Below, one piece after another: positions 11,592 to 23,248 of a stretch of 64,000 nucleotides of DNA. Made by a program: the position numbers and the translations under genes. The stretch comes from Amphibalanus amphitrite. Lineage: Eukaryota; Arthropoda; Thecostraca; Balanomorpha; Balanidae. Location: positions 18,545-82,544 of the forward strand of contig NW_024883440.1 in the NCBI RefSeq assembly GCF_019059575.1. The letters are read 5' to 3'. Within the stretch, counting starts at the first letter, position 1; every line of letters starts with the position of its first letter. Below the pieces are notes generated by a model. It did not search any database, was not told the origin of the DNA, and was given only the letters and a program-made list of their open reading frames with translations.

Positions 11592-11627
11592 ACTGGTCAG
11601 TGAGACCTTCTGCACACCGCTTTATAC
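11592..11627 (-). promoter_or_regulatory. Core promoter of the 182-aa peptide gene
   Basis: GTATAAA at 11627-11621 on the minus strand and a CAGTT initiator near 11595-11591 are about 32 bases apart. The ATG lies at 11558. Further upstream are CGACGTAA (about 11640) and a GATA-type TGATAAG (about 11666). Confidence 0.55.
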
Positions 11628-12058
11628 GTGGTTCTTACGTCGTGGTTCAAAACTAGGTCAGCTTCTTATCAATCGTGATTAAGGTGTATTTGAGACAGGG
11701 ATAGATAAGCGCTGCAAACCGCAGCATTGTAAAATAATATTTCTATCGAGGATTGGTGTTCGTAGCGGCTGAGATATCTGAGATGACAGCAGTAAGTGCT
11801 TACGGGTGCAATTTTTTGCTAGGAGATTATGTATTATGTAAGGTCAGTGATTTGTCAAGCTATGAAATTTCCATGTGCTGCCTTTGCCGGTAAATAGCTG
11901 TTTTCGCGACGGCATTTGGCAAATGTGTGGTCACAGTTGGCGTAGATTGATCAAAGTAGTTCAGAGTTGTTCTTGGGTAGGTTTTTAGCTTCAGTAGCAA
12001 TTGCTGCCTATATAATTGATTTATCGAATTATCGTACACTAATAACATTGTCTATCAA
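11628..12058. other. No gene seen
   Basis: Upstream flank of the 10480-11558 gene. Apart from the promoter-proximal motifs I see no coding or repeated structure. Confidence 0.35.
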
Positions 12059-13361
12059 CCTTCGCCCAGGTGGAGGGAGGGGGGGGTGAGGGGGTGCCAC
12101 ATCAGACGCTTGTTTACGTGTGTAAAGGATGGGGGTAGACATTTAAATACTAACTATACTTACCGCAACCAAGGGGTGGAGACGTTTTTTACTCCCTGTC
12201 TAACTCCATAGATAAATAAATTAGGACAATTAGCAGTGCCAAACGAATGGTCTCCACAAATGATTCTAAAGTATCTAAAATTACTGATCCCACTTCAATT
12301 TTCAGTATCATAGGTCAAGGTTAAAGTCAAAACCGGCACATGTGTGGTGATCTCAAGCTTTGTGGTTCAGAGGATGGTAGGATGTATACGATTATCGGGC
12401 AAAACTGGATGGCAATAAAAGAAGACGTTCTGAGAAATCCGATTACATGATTAAAGTTCAAGGTCAAGGTCAAAGACATGTTTGAAATTCACCTCAAACT
12501 TTGTTTTGTTATAAACTTTGTATCCTAAAGAATTCCTAAAACCTTTGAACTATTTTCATGCTCATCAGGTCCCTATATGTGGTTCATGTAACGATTCAAG
12601 ACTGCCCCAAGGTTAAGGTTATGTGAGAATATCCCTGCTAGAAGCTAAGTCACGAAGCTCAGCCTTAGCTATAGATATTTGTGTATATTTGTTTTCCTAT
12701 TTGTGGTGCATAAGTACCGGTTACTTTGTTTGTAATATATCTGTCCTGTAATTTACGAATATAAGGCAGCCGTTATAATTCTTCCATTTTCCCTTTCTGT
12801 AGCTTCTAAATGAATGTTTAACATCAGCAAGGTTGCCACATTCGTGATCAGCGACTGTGAATACATCAAATAAGACCTATCATGCGTCAAAATCATCCAA
12901 AGGTCATTGCAGGTCATCTCAGGTTCACATGAAAATTGAGCATTTTCAAGCAAAATATGCATATGGCATTCGACATATGACAGGACGAATGCGTTGGTAT
13001 CTTCATCTTGCTCTAGCGCCATTTTTGTTGAAGATATTTGCGAAAAGAAAACTGATAGCTCAGCTCGGGTCTTTGACCCGAGCTGTGACCTCAGGTCAAG
13101 GCTTTTGGTTTCTCTTGGTCATACGCTACACTTCCTTGTTGATATTTTGTATTTATCTCTAAAATTATATTTTTAGTAGTTATCTATAACTTTATTACCC
13201 TGCGACGTCATCAAAGGGCTAGTTTCATATTTGTACTCCAGAGGATGTCAAATTAATGGAGAAAAGGGTAGTGAAACTTTCGACTTCCAATCTCTAGGCG
13301 TTCGGGAGCTATCGCAAATATTCGTCCAGGGGAGAGAACCCTCGCCCCCGGCCCGCGAGAG
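12059..13361. mobile_element. Degenerate TTAA-type element
   Basis: The left end is TTCGCCCAGG followed by a G-run. The right end is CCCTCGCCCCCGGCCCGCGAGAG followed by TTAA at 13362-13365. The interior has AAGGTCA/TGACCT motifs. The ends are more diverged than in the other copies and the left TTAA is lost, so it is probably old. Confidence 0.4.
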
Positions 13362-14220
13362 TTAAAAACGTAAGAACTCTTAAGTTCGCTGAACTTTAGG
13401 TGAACTATAAAATTCACCTAAGCTAGTAAAGAAGAGTTTGCATTTGATTGACATGGACACGCTGAGCTCGCTGGTGCTTTAATATTTGTTCTGCGTTTGC
13501 TGGAACAAAAGTCATACGCGAAAACAGTTGACGCGTTCCAGCAGAACCTTTTAGGTCATTATACTGCAAAGCCCCTTAAATATTGACCTAAAGACACAAA
13601 ATTTGCACATCGGCGAGATTCTCCACAATCCATGTACATACGTGGTGTTTTTACGCGCATATAGGAGCCAATCTCCATAGGCTGGTACCAAACCCCTTGG
13701 TCCTTCGCTTTATGGACAGGCTGTGGGCTGGCTATGGGTTAACTAATAGCTTGTGTCCAGATGAATTGACAGTTTTATGCAATGTAGTCTATATCGAGGG
13801 ACACACTGATCATATACCTAGAAGATGTTCGCGACAACACGTCTCGAAAATATGTAATATGTATGCGCACAGCGTACAGTATACTTGCATGGTGACTTAT
13901 GCTGTGGATAAAATATCCTGACGTTTCGTAGTTTAAAAAAAAGATCAGCTCGCAGAAAAAAGTGCAAACTTTACCAAGGCTTCCGCTAGTGGAGTGGTGC
14001 TCGGCAACATTCCGTAAATATTTAGACATTACGCTGCAATTTATTTTGTTCGAAAAATTCACAGAATTCGACATTTTCCTGAAACCACAACAAGCTCGTC
14101 TCTGGCAACATATTTCTAAGTTTCACGTCCATCAAAAAGCCCTCTATTAGCCGTCTGCATGGATAAGGCAGTGAGTGCACTAAACGAAATGTTCAAAACA
14201 AAGCAAAAAAAATACGGAAA
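13362..14220. other. No gene seen
   Basis: No exon signals or clear repeats. TTTATT at 14040-14045 reads AATAAA on the minus strand, 175 bases past the stop of the 14221-15631 gene. It may be that gene's polyadenylation signal. Confidence 0.35.
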
Positions 14221-15631
14221 TTAACGTCCAACGAGTGCTCCAGTGCCCAATCCGCGTCCGAGACCACCGAGACCTCCCAGTCCGCGGCCAAGACCTCCTC
14301 CCAGTCCGCGGCCGAGACCTCCTCCTAGTCCGCGGCCAAGACCACCTCCTCCCAGTCCGCGACCAAGACCTCCGCCGAGCAGACTCCCCAGAACTTGGCC
14401 GAAAATACTGCGGAAAAAGCACATGAAGGGTGTCAGCTAATCTGTAAAACAGGCACTGAAGTTCCCTTGGTTGCAAACAAAATGTAACAATACTGCTGTA
14501 AAGCTGCTATGAATATGCAGCTGTAGAAGATTAAATCAGCGTGCAAGTTTTTAGTTTTTTTTCTCACATTGGACTAGTTAGTCTGCATATGTACATATAG
14601 ATGGCATTGCAATGGGATTGGATGGGATGTTTCTCTTCTGGCCGATCTACATAAATCTTCTCAAAGTCATTTGCTAGTGGATAATAGCTGTTTTCACGAA
14701 CGGCTATCTGGCTGTCTGGCTTTATTATGAGTATGAGTAGGCTGAACGTTTTAGAAACTTACCCAGTTTCAGCGCCCTGCAGGTCTCCAGCTTCGGCCAC
14801 AGGCTGGCCAGCATCCGGCGTGAGCTCGGCGGCTGCCTGCTGTTCAGGTCGGCAGGTCACCACCGCCACTAGCGCCGCCAGAAGGCACAGCGTCACAAAC
14901 TGAAACCAAAAGTAACCGCGGTCCACCCACAGTGCACACATGACTCCGGAAGATGCTTTTAATCCAACCTGTGGGAATCTTTCGTCGATGTCGCCTTGCC
15001 TTGTTGCTAGATCTTAATTCCTATTCATTGCGTAATACAGTTAGACCCCGAATACCTGGAAGTTGTGAGCTGACTCACCGGGATATTATCCCATCCAAAA
15101 AGGTACCTACAGCTACTTTGCGCCTCAGTCGGTGGTTGGAATCAGTCCAATTTTCTGTTTCTACCCTCCCCCCATCTCCCCTTTATATACACTTATACCT
15201 ACTCTAGTTACATGATCCTGAAAGGGCTTCACTAAACCGAAAAGTATTGCAAAATACATTAATCACCTATGGGACTTGGTGGGATGAATAATTGACGCTT
15301 TCATTAGCTCGGTAAAAATTGAGCAGGCAAAAAGAAAAGCTGCCCTTAAGCCCATAAACGACAACAACAACGAAAGGCTTAAGATCAGCACGAAGTTTTC
15401 GGTGCAGGGACCCTTACACGACCGGAAGTGGAACAGAATGAAACAGCGATGCTCGCCCCAAAAAGTTTCGTCGATATTCATCGAATTGCTCCTTCCGTCA
15501 GATTTATAACTTTCGCGTATAAAAGGGCGCGACTCAAACTATATATAATAAGCGCACCATTCGCAGTCTGTTAAGCCACACCAGCAATCACTCGAATCCC
15601 AAACACAGTCGTTCACCCTCACCGTTTTCAT
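14221..15631 (-). CDS. Secreted GRGL-repeat glycine-rich peptide, three exons, 110 aa
   Basis: Exon 1 codes M-K-T (15631-15623; donor GTGAGG). Exon 2 is 14899-14763 (acceptor GGTTTCAG, donor GTAAGT). Exon 3 is 14407-14221 (acceptor TTTTTCCGCAG), joined in phase 2 through a split Gly codon. Residues 4-19 complete a signal peptide (FVTLCLLAALVAVVTC). Residues 20-49 form an Ala/Glu/Asp/Gln spacer beginning RPEQQAAAE. Residues 50-110 begin IFGQVLGSLLGGG and then repeat GRGLGG, which makes the tail cationic. Exon 2 is almost the same as in the genes at 19817-23166 and 26875-28067, while exon 3 is unrelated in repeat type. The layout equals a prepro-peptide with a constant leader and variable product. 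The function is not known from sequence. Confidence 0.8.
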
Positions 15632-15657
15632 GTTGATCACTTCTCGCTCAATCAGCG

Positions 15658-15731
15658 ACTGATGCTACCGAGCACATCCTCCGTTTTATAGGTAGCCTCC
15701 GGGATACGTCATTCAGGCCCCGGAAAATTCC
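15658..15731 (-). promoter_or_regulatory. Promoter of the GRGL peptide gene: kB-like, TGACG, TATA, Inr
   Basis: On the minus strand, in order: GGAATTTTCC (15731-15722, Rel/NF-kB-like), AATGACG (15714-15708), TATAAAA (15690-15684) and TCAGTC (initiator A at 15660). From TATA to initiator is 30 bases. The ATG follows at 15631. The TGACG-TATA-Inr order repeats in the two sister genes. Confidence 0.55.
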
Positions 15732-16199
15732 AAATGACCTCGGGTCGTTCAGAATGCTTGCCATACCGGTCTATGAGTGTGTCCCAGATTAAGGTTAAAT
15801 CTCCTATCCCTCAGGGGATGGAGGAAGGGTTCTTCGACCATTTAGTGAATCAATGCCAATCCCGTAGGCGTGCATTTTATCACCATTGAATGTTTTCTGA
15901 AGGTCATCACATCAGCGTAGGAGGTTAGTGAAACAAATTGGCACATTTCCAAGAAAGTTAACGCGTCACACTTTGCAGAACTCCATGATTGATACCTTAA
16001 CCTCAGAAAATTGCCAAAATCAGCAAAAATACAGCGGAAGCTGTGCAGATCAAAACACGATGGCATTGAATTTCCAGAGATCGTTGAGCACGTCGCTGAT
16101 TTTTCAGGCATCTGATCTGACTGGGTGTTATATAATTGTGGCGGCGGGCCGGGCATTCCAGGTTCGCAGAGATCCGCGTCGTTCATTGCCTCGATGACG
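15732..16199. other. No gene seen
   Basis: Flank between the 14221-15631 gene and the 45-bp minisatellite. The upstream part holds CCGAGGTCA (about 15742-15734, minus), also found upstream of the gene at 26875-28067. Otherwise nothing is recognisable. Confidence 0.3.
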
Positions 16200-16690
16200 T
16201 CATCACACGTTTGGGAGGCTGTCAGACAGTCTCGTATGCAGCTGACCGAGGGGCAATATACGCCTGTCAGAGAGTGATGGAGGAAGCTGACGGAGGGGCA
16301 ATATACGCCTATCAGACAGTCGTTAAAGCAGCTGACCGATGGGCAATACACGCCTGTCAGCCAGCGGTGGAGGCAGCCATGACCGAGGGGCACCGGGAAA
16401 TATACGCCTGTCAGACAGCCGTGGAGGCAGCTGACGGAGGGGCAGGGCAATATGCGCCTGTCAGACAGTCGCGGAGGCAGCTGACGGAGGGGCAATACAG
16501 TAATACACGCCTGTCAGCCAGCCGTGGAGGCAGCCATGACCGATGGGCAATATGCGCCTGTCAGACAGTCGTGGAGGAAGCTGACGGAGGGGCAATATAC
16601 GCCTGTCAGGCAGTCTCGGAGGCAGCTGACGGAGGGGCAATATACGCCTGTCAGACAGTCGTGGAGGAAGCTGACCGAGGGGCACACGGG
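16200..16690. repeat. 45-bp minisatellite, about 10 imperfect copies
   Basis: The unit contains CTGACGGAGGGGCAATATAC, then GCCTGTCAGACAGTCGTGG and AGGAAG. Some units carry short insertions such as CATGACC or CACCGGGAA. Because 45 is a multiple of three, long frames stay open on both strands (16136-16732 plus, 15842-16495 minus). These are by-products of the period, not genes. Confidence 0.85.
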
Positions 16691-17397
16691 ATTCATCCAA
16701 GGATCACGAACAAGCAAAGGCGTGCACGTTAGGTGCCGGGTATTATGCATGGCGTGTGTGCGCTTAGTTTTCACACAAATTTCTGCTAGAACTTCGGTTT
16801 TTGAGCTTGGATTACAATGAAATTTGGCACACATATTACACAAGCAACAAACGAGCTAACGGTTAATAAAAGTGCAGGGCGGTATCGAATCTCAGACAGT
16901 CTGCATGATCTGAGGCACACTTCTGATTAACATCTTCGGGCCAATGTATGGCGGCAGGAAGCAGCGTTTTTTTTTTTTTACTTGAACCAGACGCCAATCT
17001 GCACTTACAATCTTCCTTAGTGCGATGCTTGCTTTACCAAGCCCCTGCAGAGTCCCCATCCGGTCGCAGTTCAGGCATGCCGAGAGAATTATCATTGCGG
17101 CTTACAAACGGCATCCGCGCGCTATTCAGCTCCACGCGTACAGTGGACTGCAGTGTGCTCTAGGACACGTATGCTTTCCTCCGGTAGTGCTCCCAATATG
17201 GAGCCTTGGGCCGCGTGTTAGCTATTAGCTCCCTTCCTAATAAAAACACTTGGAGGGGTGTCCTCTATTGATCTCGTTCTCTAGTTCTAGCTCTCTCTAT
17301 TCTCCAGTTCCCTGTTGATCTTTATAGTCTATTGAATAATCATTTACTATGCTTAAGTATGTATTATGTATATGATAGCTACGACAGTACGAGATAC
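16691..17397. other. No gene seen
   Basis: Contains a T11 run near 16970 and short frames without domain-like composition. No convincing splice sites. Confidence 0.3.
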
Positions 17398-18095
17398 GGA
17401 CCATAAGACACCCTTCGAGGGCGACAAATGGGCGGGCGAGCGAGTGAACCTGGACACGCGGAGGTGCGAGAGTGTACTTCCAGTTCCAACTGGCTTGTAA
17501 GTTGTAAGTACAGTTTGCACGGCACCGTACTAACCGGTGTCGAGCGGTGTGCCACCTTTGAGTGGAAATCGGCCCAGAGACGTGCAAGCGTCACCCTGCA
17601 CGTGCGTACGTGAAAACTGGGTTTCAACTGACTTTCCATGGTACCCAAATCGGCGGTCCTTACGGTGTCCCAAATTTGAGCGTAATCGGCCTAGCCGCGT
17701 TTTCGAGATCTGAAAGCGACCCCTGCACGAGTGCACGTGCACGTGCAGTAGTGCACCCAAACAGTGACACATGGAAATAAATGCCTTGCCCGGTGGATGC
17801 CTATAGTTTCAGCGCCATCGGCCCGGTAGTTGCCGAGATAGCTTTCTTGTTACAAAAGTGACAACTCTTCATTTTGCACGTTGCACGTGCATTAGGATAG
17901 CCCACATCTATCAGAGCAGTCTAATACTTGGTAGAAGGAATGAAACGACCCTAAAAAATACAGCAAGTGAATCGGTCTATTGGTTGCTGAGACATAAGCC
18001 TTGAGAAGCGTGACCATGCGGCCGCCCGGCCGCTCATACTCAGAAATTTATGTTATTCGAAGTAAGACTTCGCTTCACTCGCTTCACCCCCTCGC
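17398..18095 (-). mobile_element. E-box-rich repeat family, divergent antisense copy
   Basis: Reverse-complement matches to the copies at 28896-29576 and 45010-45716 run throughout, including the GGCCG palindrome block (18018-18035), the 'tctgagtatgag' start and the GCACGTGCAC palindromes near 17730. It is clearly more diverged than the other two copies. Confidence 0.6.
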
Positions 18096-18104
18096 TTGTA
18101 TTAA

Positions 18105-19298
18105 CCTTCCAGGCGGTGGGGGGCATTTTTTGCCCCCCCCCCCCTTTAGTTTTTTTTCAATATATCTCGAGAACCGCTGCGCCGATCGTCACCAAACTTT
18201 CAGTGCCCTCCCGGGAGCAGCTAGCGCACATGGTGACCAAAATTTTTTCCAAAGGCTATGATAGGTTGGCCGTTAATGACGTCAGAGTGACGTCATTTTT
18301 GCCATTTTCGACCAAAAAAAAGATTTCGCGGGAAGAGCTGTCAGGCCTACAGCTTTAGAGATACGGAAAAATGCTTCAGACATAAAAGGTGTGAAATCAA
18401 AAGGGCTACAAAACTGTTATTTTGGTTTTTCGAATTTTTTGGATTTTGGCCCCCAAAATTCAAAAAATATATTTTTTTTAATATAATAGCCAAAAATTTC
18501 AAAAAGTTTTTTGAATTTCGAGAAAACCGGAATATGTGTGATAGTCCCTACCGCCTTCTATCTACATACTAAATTTGAGATCGATACCTCTTTTTTGGCC
18601 AAGTTATAGCGAAAAAACTGTTCAAAATTGATGACGTCAAATTTTCTTACTCAATTTTTAGCAATTCTAGATCTCGTAGCACAACACAAAGACCACCATT
18701 AGACTCCCCGTGACGAGCTGCATCGAATCGATACCCATTTTATGCAAAAATATCAACTTTGAAATTTGACCTTTTTTGACCTGACCTTGACCTGACCTCC
18801 ACCAGAAAGTGACCTAAACTGTACCTGATGGTCTTATAACCAACACCATTGAGTTGGAAATGAAAAACTGGCCATAAAACATGCATCGCATAACCTTAGT
18901 AAAGTTGGGCTCATGTGGTGAACCTTGGTGACCTTTAGTGACCTGACCTGTGACCTGACCTGGTATGACCAGTGACCTCTAATAGCAACATATGTACTAG
19001 ACAAATGACGCCTTATCGCTGATTTTCGACAAAATGCGTTTTACTTGGTGTTATGGCGCTTTCCCTAGAAGCCCCGTGAACGGTGAAACATTTTATCTTT
19101 GACCTGACCTGTGACGTTATCGGTGACCCCGAGGTCAATGAAATTTGGTTTCCCTTGACAAATTTGACAGGGCTATCGAACGCCGTTTGCATTTTCCGGA
19201 TCCCTTCAGTAGTTTCGGAGATACGGGGGGGTCAAAAAATGCCCCCCCCCCCCCCCCCACCGCGCAGAAGGTGGCTGGTAGGCCCACCGCCTGCCAGG
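18105..19298. mobile_element. TTAA-flanked MITE, 1194 bp; young sister of 52332-53516
   Basis: TTAA at 18101-18104 and 19299-19302. Ends are CCTTCCAGGCGGTGGGG and the complement (CCACCGCCTGCCAGG). Hairpins are G-run, CATTTTTTG, C-run and G-run, TCAAAAAATG, C-run. TGACGTCAGAGTGACGTCA lies at 18277-18295, and TGACCT repeats are dense from 18760 to 19140. The sequence is nearly the same as 52332-53516 along its whole length. No frame is present. Confidence 0.8.
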
Positions 19299-19302
19299 TT
19301 AA

Positions 19303-19816
19303 TCGATCCTTTGTCCAGAAACTAAGTGCATACCGGTGCACACCCGTTATGGATATGAAGAGACACTTAAATCTGTTAAACTCATTTCGAAGAGTTGGTC
19401 AGTTGGTTGGGAGCAGAGTTGGTAAGAAGTGAAGACGTGGCCTCACTCTCCATTTTTAGCCAGTTTTCCGTGTGCAAGTAAAATCGCCTCTTTATTTGGT
19501 ATTGATGATAATGCACAAATTTTACATGCATCAATATCTATGCCTAAACTGCGTCTTTTATGTCAGGTAATTAGGTCAACTTGAGTAGTTCATGGCCTCT
19601 AAACGAATGTGACTGAGCAAATTCCCTACAATTTGCTTGATGATGGTACCTATGTGTCTGTAATATTAAAGCCCTTTTTCCACTAGCAAAAGATTGAAAC
19701 ACTTTCATAAGTAGCATTACACTTTCGTTTATTTGTTTCATCATCTCCTCGGCACGGAAGAAGAATTAGCATGGGTATACACACAGAAGAGACACAAAGG
19801 ATCAGAAGCACGGATA
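19303..19816. other. No gene seen; 3' flank of the PYGG peptide gene
   Basis: TTTATT at 19728-19733 (AATAAA on minus) is about 85 bases past the stop at 19817 and is a good polyadenylation signal candidate. Nothing else is recognisable. Confidence 0.4.
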
Positions 19817-22800
19817 TTATCCAACAAATCCGTAGGGCCCCACCCCGTACGGATATCCTCCGTAGGGCAATCCTCCGTAAGGGAATCCTCCAAACGGATA
19901 TCCGTAATACGGATATACTCCGTACGGATAGCGGCCGTAGAGACCGCCGTATCCGATTCCTCCCCTCAGGAGGCCGCCTCCCAAAAGACGTCCGAGCAAT
20001 CTGTGGTAGAGATGGTTCAAGTCAGCATCGTGAGCGAAAAATGCAGATTTTTGGCATCTGGCAACACATTATATTTATGGAAACTGGTATAGTCAAAGAA
20101 ATTAAGTCCATTGGCAAGCAACAGGTTTTTTTTTTTTTCAAAAATAATTTTCTACTTTTGGGGTATGTAGGTAATATGTATCTCTTCAGGAATTTAAAAA
20201 AGGTTTAATAAAGTCTAAGTAAAGAGGCTCTGTGCTATAAATTTATGTAGTGCGTGAGCCGAATCAAGGTGTACCATAAAAAGTAGTCAGGAAAGGGGAC
20301 GGGTATGTACGCCTTTTAAAAGATGTAGTCAGCAGTCGCTTTATTTGTCGTTCATTACAACTCACAAGCTTTCAGAGCCCTCCAGGTCCCCCTCTTTGGA
20401 GGCCACAGGCTGGTCAGCGTCTGATTTGATGACCTCTGCGGCTGCCTGCTGTTCGGGTCGGCAGGTCACCGCCGCCACTAGCGCCGCCAGAAGGCACAGC
20501 GTCACAAACTGAAACCAAAAGTCACCGTAATCACCAATAGATGATGTTGAACATAATATCTGTTAGGCAATAAATGCAACGACGCATCTTGCGATTGGAA
20601 ATACGTTTCGTTCAATCGTATAGCATCACAACTATTCAATGTTACAGAAACATTCATTTCACGTTGTCCTGTGAAAGAGAAAATATCAGTAAGCGTACCG
20701 AAAAACTTCAAAGATTGTAAGCTCCCACCATGTTTAGAGGAGAGTGGGGTAAGATCCCCAGGGTGAGAAGACGCCCCACCCCGTCTAACGGCAAAACAAA
20801 AAATCAAACCTGGAAATTTATGTTCAAGTCCGTAGGCTGCCCTTCAAGGAACTCGTCGAATCATTTAGTACATACCTTCTTGTGAAGAGAGACAAAAGCC
20901 GATTCGGGACTATTGAGAGCACAATACGGTCAGGTGCTCGCCATATCGGTCTCTTGGCCCATACGCCGACTTTTTGGGCAGCATCTGACTCTAAGAGCCC
21001 TCACGACGGCCTCTGTGGGCCCGATTATTGGCTCCGAAGCCCCTTACAACACTCTTTGAGAGCTCCCACGCTGGCCTCACGTGCCGCGCTGGCATCTGAG
21101 GTCCCTATACAATTGTCTTGAGGGCCCTCAAGTCTCATGAAGACCTAATAAGGGCCCAACAACGGTCTCCGAACGCCACCACGGAGGCTTGTTTGACGGC
21201 GTTGGACTATGATGGCACTCACGATGACCTCTGAATGAAGCCCTCATGACGTTTTTTAGGGCCCTTATGATGGCCTTTAAGTGTCTACCGCAGGCTCGAA
21301 TGGAACTGATTCGCTTAGGCAATTCACGTGCCCATTTTTGTCACTTGTAGTGCGGAAGGGCATCTTACCCAACCCCAGGGGGCGTCTTTCCCGCCCTCTG
21401 GGATAAGGTGCCCCCTTTCACTACTTCAGGAAAATGATCAATAGCAAAGAAAAAAGTTATAATATTTCAAGCAAAAGTGTGGCATTTTGTGAAAAAAAAA
21501 AATGATGTCGGCTTCTTCCGTTGAAACTCCAAGTTTTTGCTTTCCGATTGCCATTTTCGAATAATTTATGACATTACAAACCCCTGGGCATCTTTCCCCA
21601 CTCTTCCCTACATGATATAACTACTACAGAAACAAATAAAATACGCAGTGACTATTGATAAACTGGCATATACGTAACGTTTGATCATATTACGTTTTTT
21701 TGCTTATATCACCATCCCATGCGTTAGCCCGCGCCCGGCTGGGGGTCCTGGATTTCCACGCCCTGCTGGGGGGGGGGGGTGTTTGAACACCCCCCTTGTA
21801 ACTCAGCTCCTGGGCCACGTAGCGATACGCGGAAAGCGGCGTTCGAAAGAGCGTCAAAATTAATGACGAAATCACTTCGGTCAATTTTTTGTTCAGGTCA
21901 AAGGTCAGGTCACCAGAGGTCATTGAAGGCAAAATTTCGCCGATTTCCAGGTAAAATGTCGAAAATTTCCAAGAAGCCAACGCATAACTCGGGAACCAAT
22001 AGAGCTACAGCGCCGCGGAAAAACGCATTCGATAGCCCTATTAACGCCCTTTCTGAGTAATTCTCTCAGATTTGACCTAGCGTCAACGGTTTTGCCTGCA
22101 GGGGGCAAAAACTGCAAAAATGGCCGATTTTTTCGGAAACAGTTTTTCTGCAATAACTTTTGACCCAAGCCTTGTACGAGCTTACTTTTACCGGCATCGT
22201 GTTCCTCTCGTCAAGACGCATCGAATGAACTATAACTTGACCTTGAAAGGTCAACTTGAAAATTTGACCTCAAGTCAAGGTCATGACCTGACCGGAAAGG
22301 GTCATGTTGCATATCAGTCGATCCGTATCGTCGAGCTGAACACATCTAAGGCGTTTTCATCGCTCTAGCATGCCTCTATCAAAAGTTATTTGCGAAAAAC
22401 TGCTAGATACCATTCGTGACCTAAGATGACCTCAGGGCATAAACAAGGGTCACAGACACCATTTTCATGTTCAGTGTGTCTAAAACACTTGTAATTCGGT
22501 GTTTAGGAGTGTTTATAATGTCTTTCGTCCAAAAGAGGCGCATTTCAATTTTCTCCCATTGACTTATAATGGGGAGGTCGCAAAATTGACCTGACCTTAG
22601 GTCATCGATATCAAAATTCTGAGATATACATTTTGCACATGCTATTGCTCTTAGCAATCGCTGAAAGTTTCAAAGCGATCGGTCACTCGGTGTAGCTATG
22701 ACAGACATTGAAACTTGTTATGAGGTGAGGTCACTTCAAGTGACCTGGTGACCTGACCTTGAATGACCTTGGTCTGAAATTTTCACAACATGTGTAGAAT

Positions 22801-23166
22801 TGATGTATGATAAGGTGTACCAAAAACGGCGGCGCTCCGCGCCGCCGTTTTTGAGATATTCGCGAAAAACCACAAGGGGGGTGTTCAAACACCCCCCCAG
22901 CAGGGCGCGGGTTAGGTAAAGGTATTTTAAACATTGCATGCCCTCAGGTCGCCTGCTCGTATATCTAGTCCACTTGAGACTACCCTTAGTCATTGGCTAA
23001 TCAAGTTGCACTATTGGCGCTATTTTGTTGATGTAAGTCGCTGATTGTTAGGTGAAAATGTCCTCTCTAGGTAACACGGAAAACACGCCGCAATAGTCAA
23101 AGCAATGCCGCAGCAGCCCGGTAGTCACTAACAAACCCATTGTGCAATCCTACTTACCGATTTCAT
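19817..23166 (-). CDS. Secreted PYGG-repeat glycine/tyrosine-rich peptide, three exons, 111 aa
   Basis: Exon 1 codes M-K-S (23166-23158; donor GTAAGT). Exon 2 is 20508-20366 (acceptor GGTTTCAG, donor GTGAGT). Exon 3 is 20000-19817 (acceptor CTCTACCACAG), joined in phase 2. Residues 4-19 complete the signal peptide (FVTLCLLAALVAAVTC). Residues 20-51 are a spacer starting RPEQQAAAE with several D and E. Residues 52-111 start LLGRLLGGGLLRGG and then repeat PYG/GYP units rich in Tyr and Pro. The 2.65-kb first intron holds mobile elements at 20735-21612 and 21728-22911. An ATG at 20020 in the frame of exon 3 lies in the intron and would lose the signal peptide, so I reject it. Confidence 0.8.
20735..21612. 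mobile_element. GTGGGGTAAGA-type TIR element in the first intron of the PYGG gene
   Basis: The left end reads AGAGTGGGGTAAGATCCCC and the right end CATCTTTCCCCACTCTTCCC. The same motif, with C-rich partners, recurs near 21360-21420. It resembles the 457-1469 element. There is no transposase frame. Confidence 0.5.
21728..22911. mobile_element. TTAG-flanked MITE in the first intron of the PYGG gene, 1184 bp
   Basis: Ends are CCCGCGCCCGGCTGGGGG and CCAGCAGGGCGCGGG. TTAG, not TTAA, lies on both sides (21724-21727 and 22912-22915). Hairpins are G-run, TGTTTGAACA, C-run and G-run, TGTTCAAACA, C-run. The interior has many TGACCT/AGGTCA motifs. A reversed, interrupted copy is at 49775-51842. Confidence 0.7.
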
Positions 23167-23192
23167 GTTGATTTCTGCTCACTGGCTTAGCG

Positions 23193-23248
23193 ACTGACGC
23201 TGAGGAAGATGACCTTCCGTTTTATAGTTGGGAGCGTGCTACGTCATT
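23193..23248 (-). promoter_or_regulatory. Promoter of the PYGG peptide gene
   Basis: On the minus strand: AATGACG (23248-23242), TATAAAA (23226-23220) and TCAGTC with initiator A at 23195, 31 bases from the TATA start. The ATG is at 23166. The TATA flank (CTATAAAACGGA) is the same as in the 14221-15631 gene. Confidence 0.6.

Noticed and set aside
14221..14424. MCFFRS start of the GRGL peptide as a single-exon gene
   Set aside because: This ATG lies in the pyrimidine tract of the intron; the conserved exon 2 with the signal peptide lies upstream.
15520..15570. Plus-strand TATAAAAGG as a separate promoter
   Set aside because: It lies in the first intron of the minus-strand GRGL gene, lacks an initiator at the right distance and has no gene after it.
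15842..16732. 198- and 217-codon frames
   Set aside because: Produced by a 45-bp repeat; no signal peptide or splice support.
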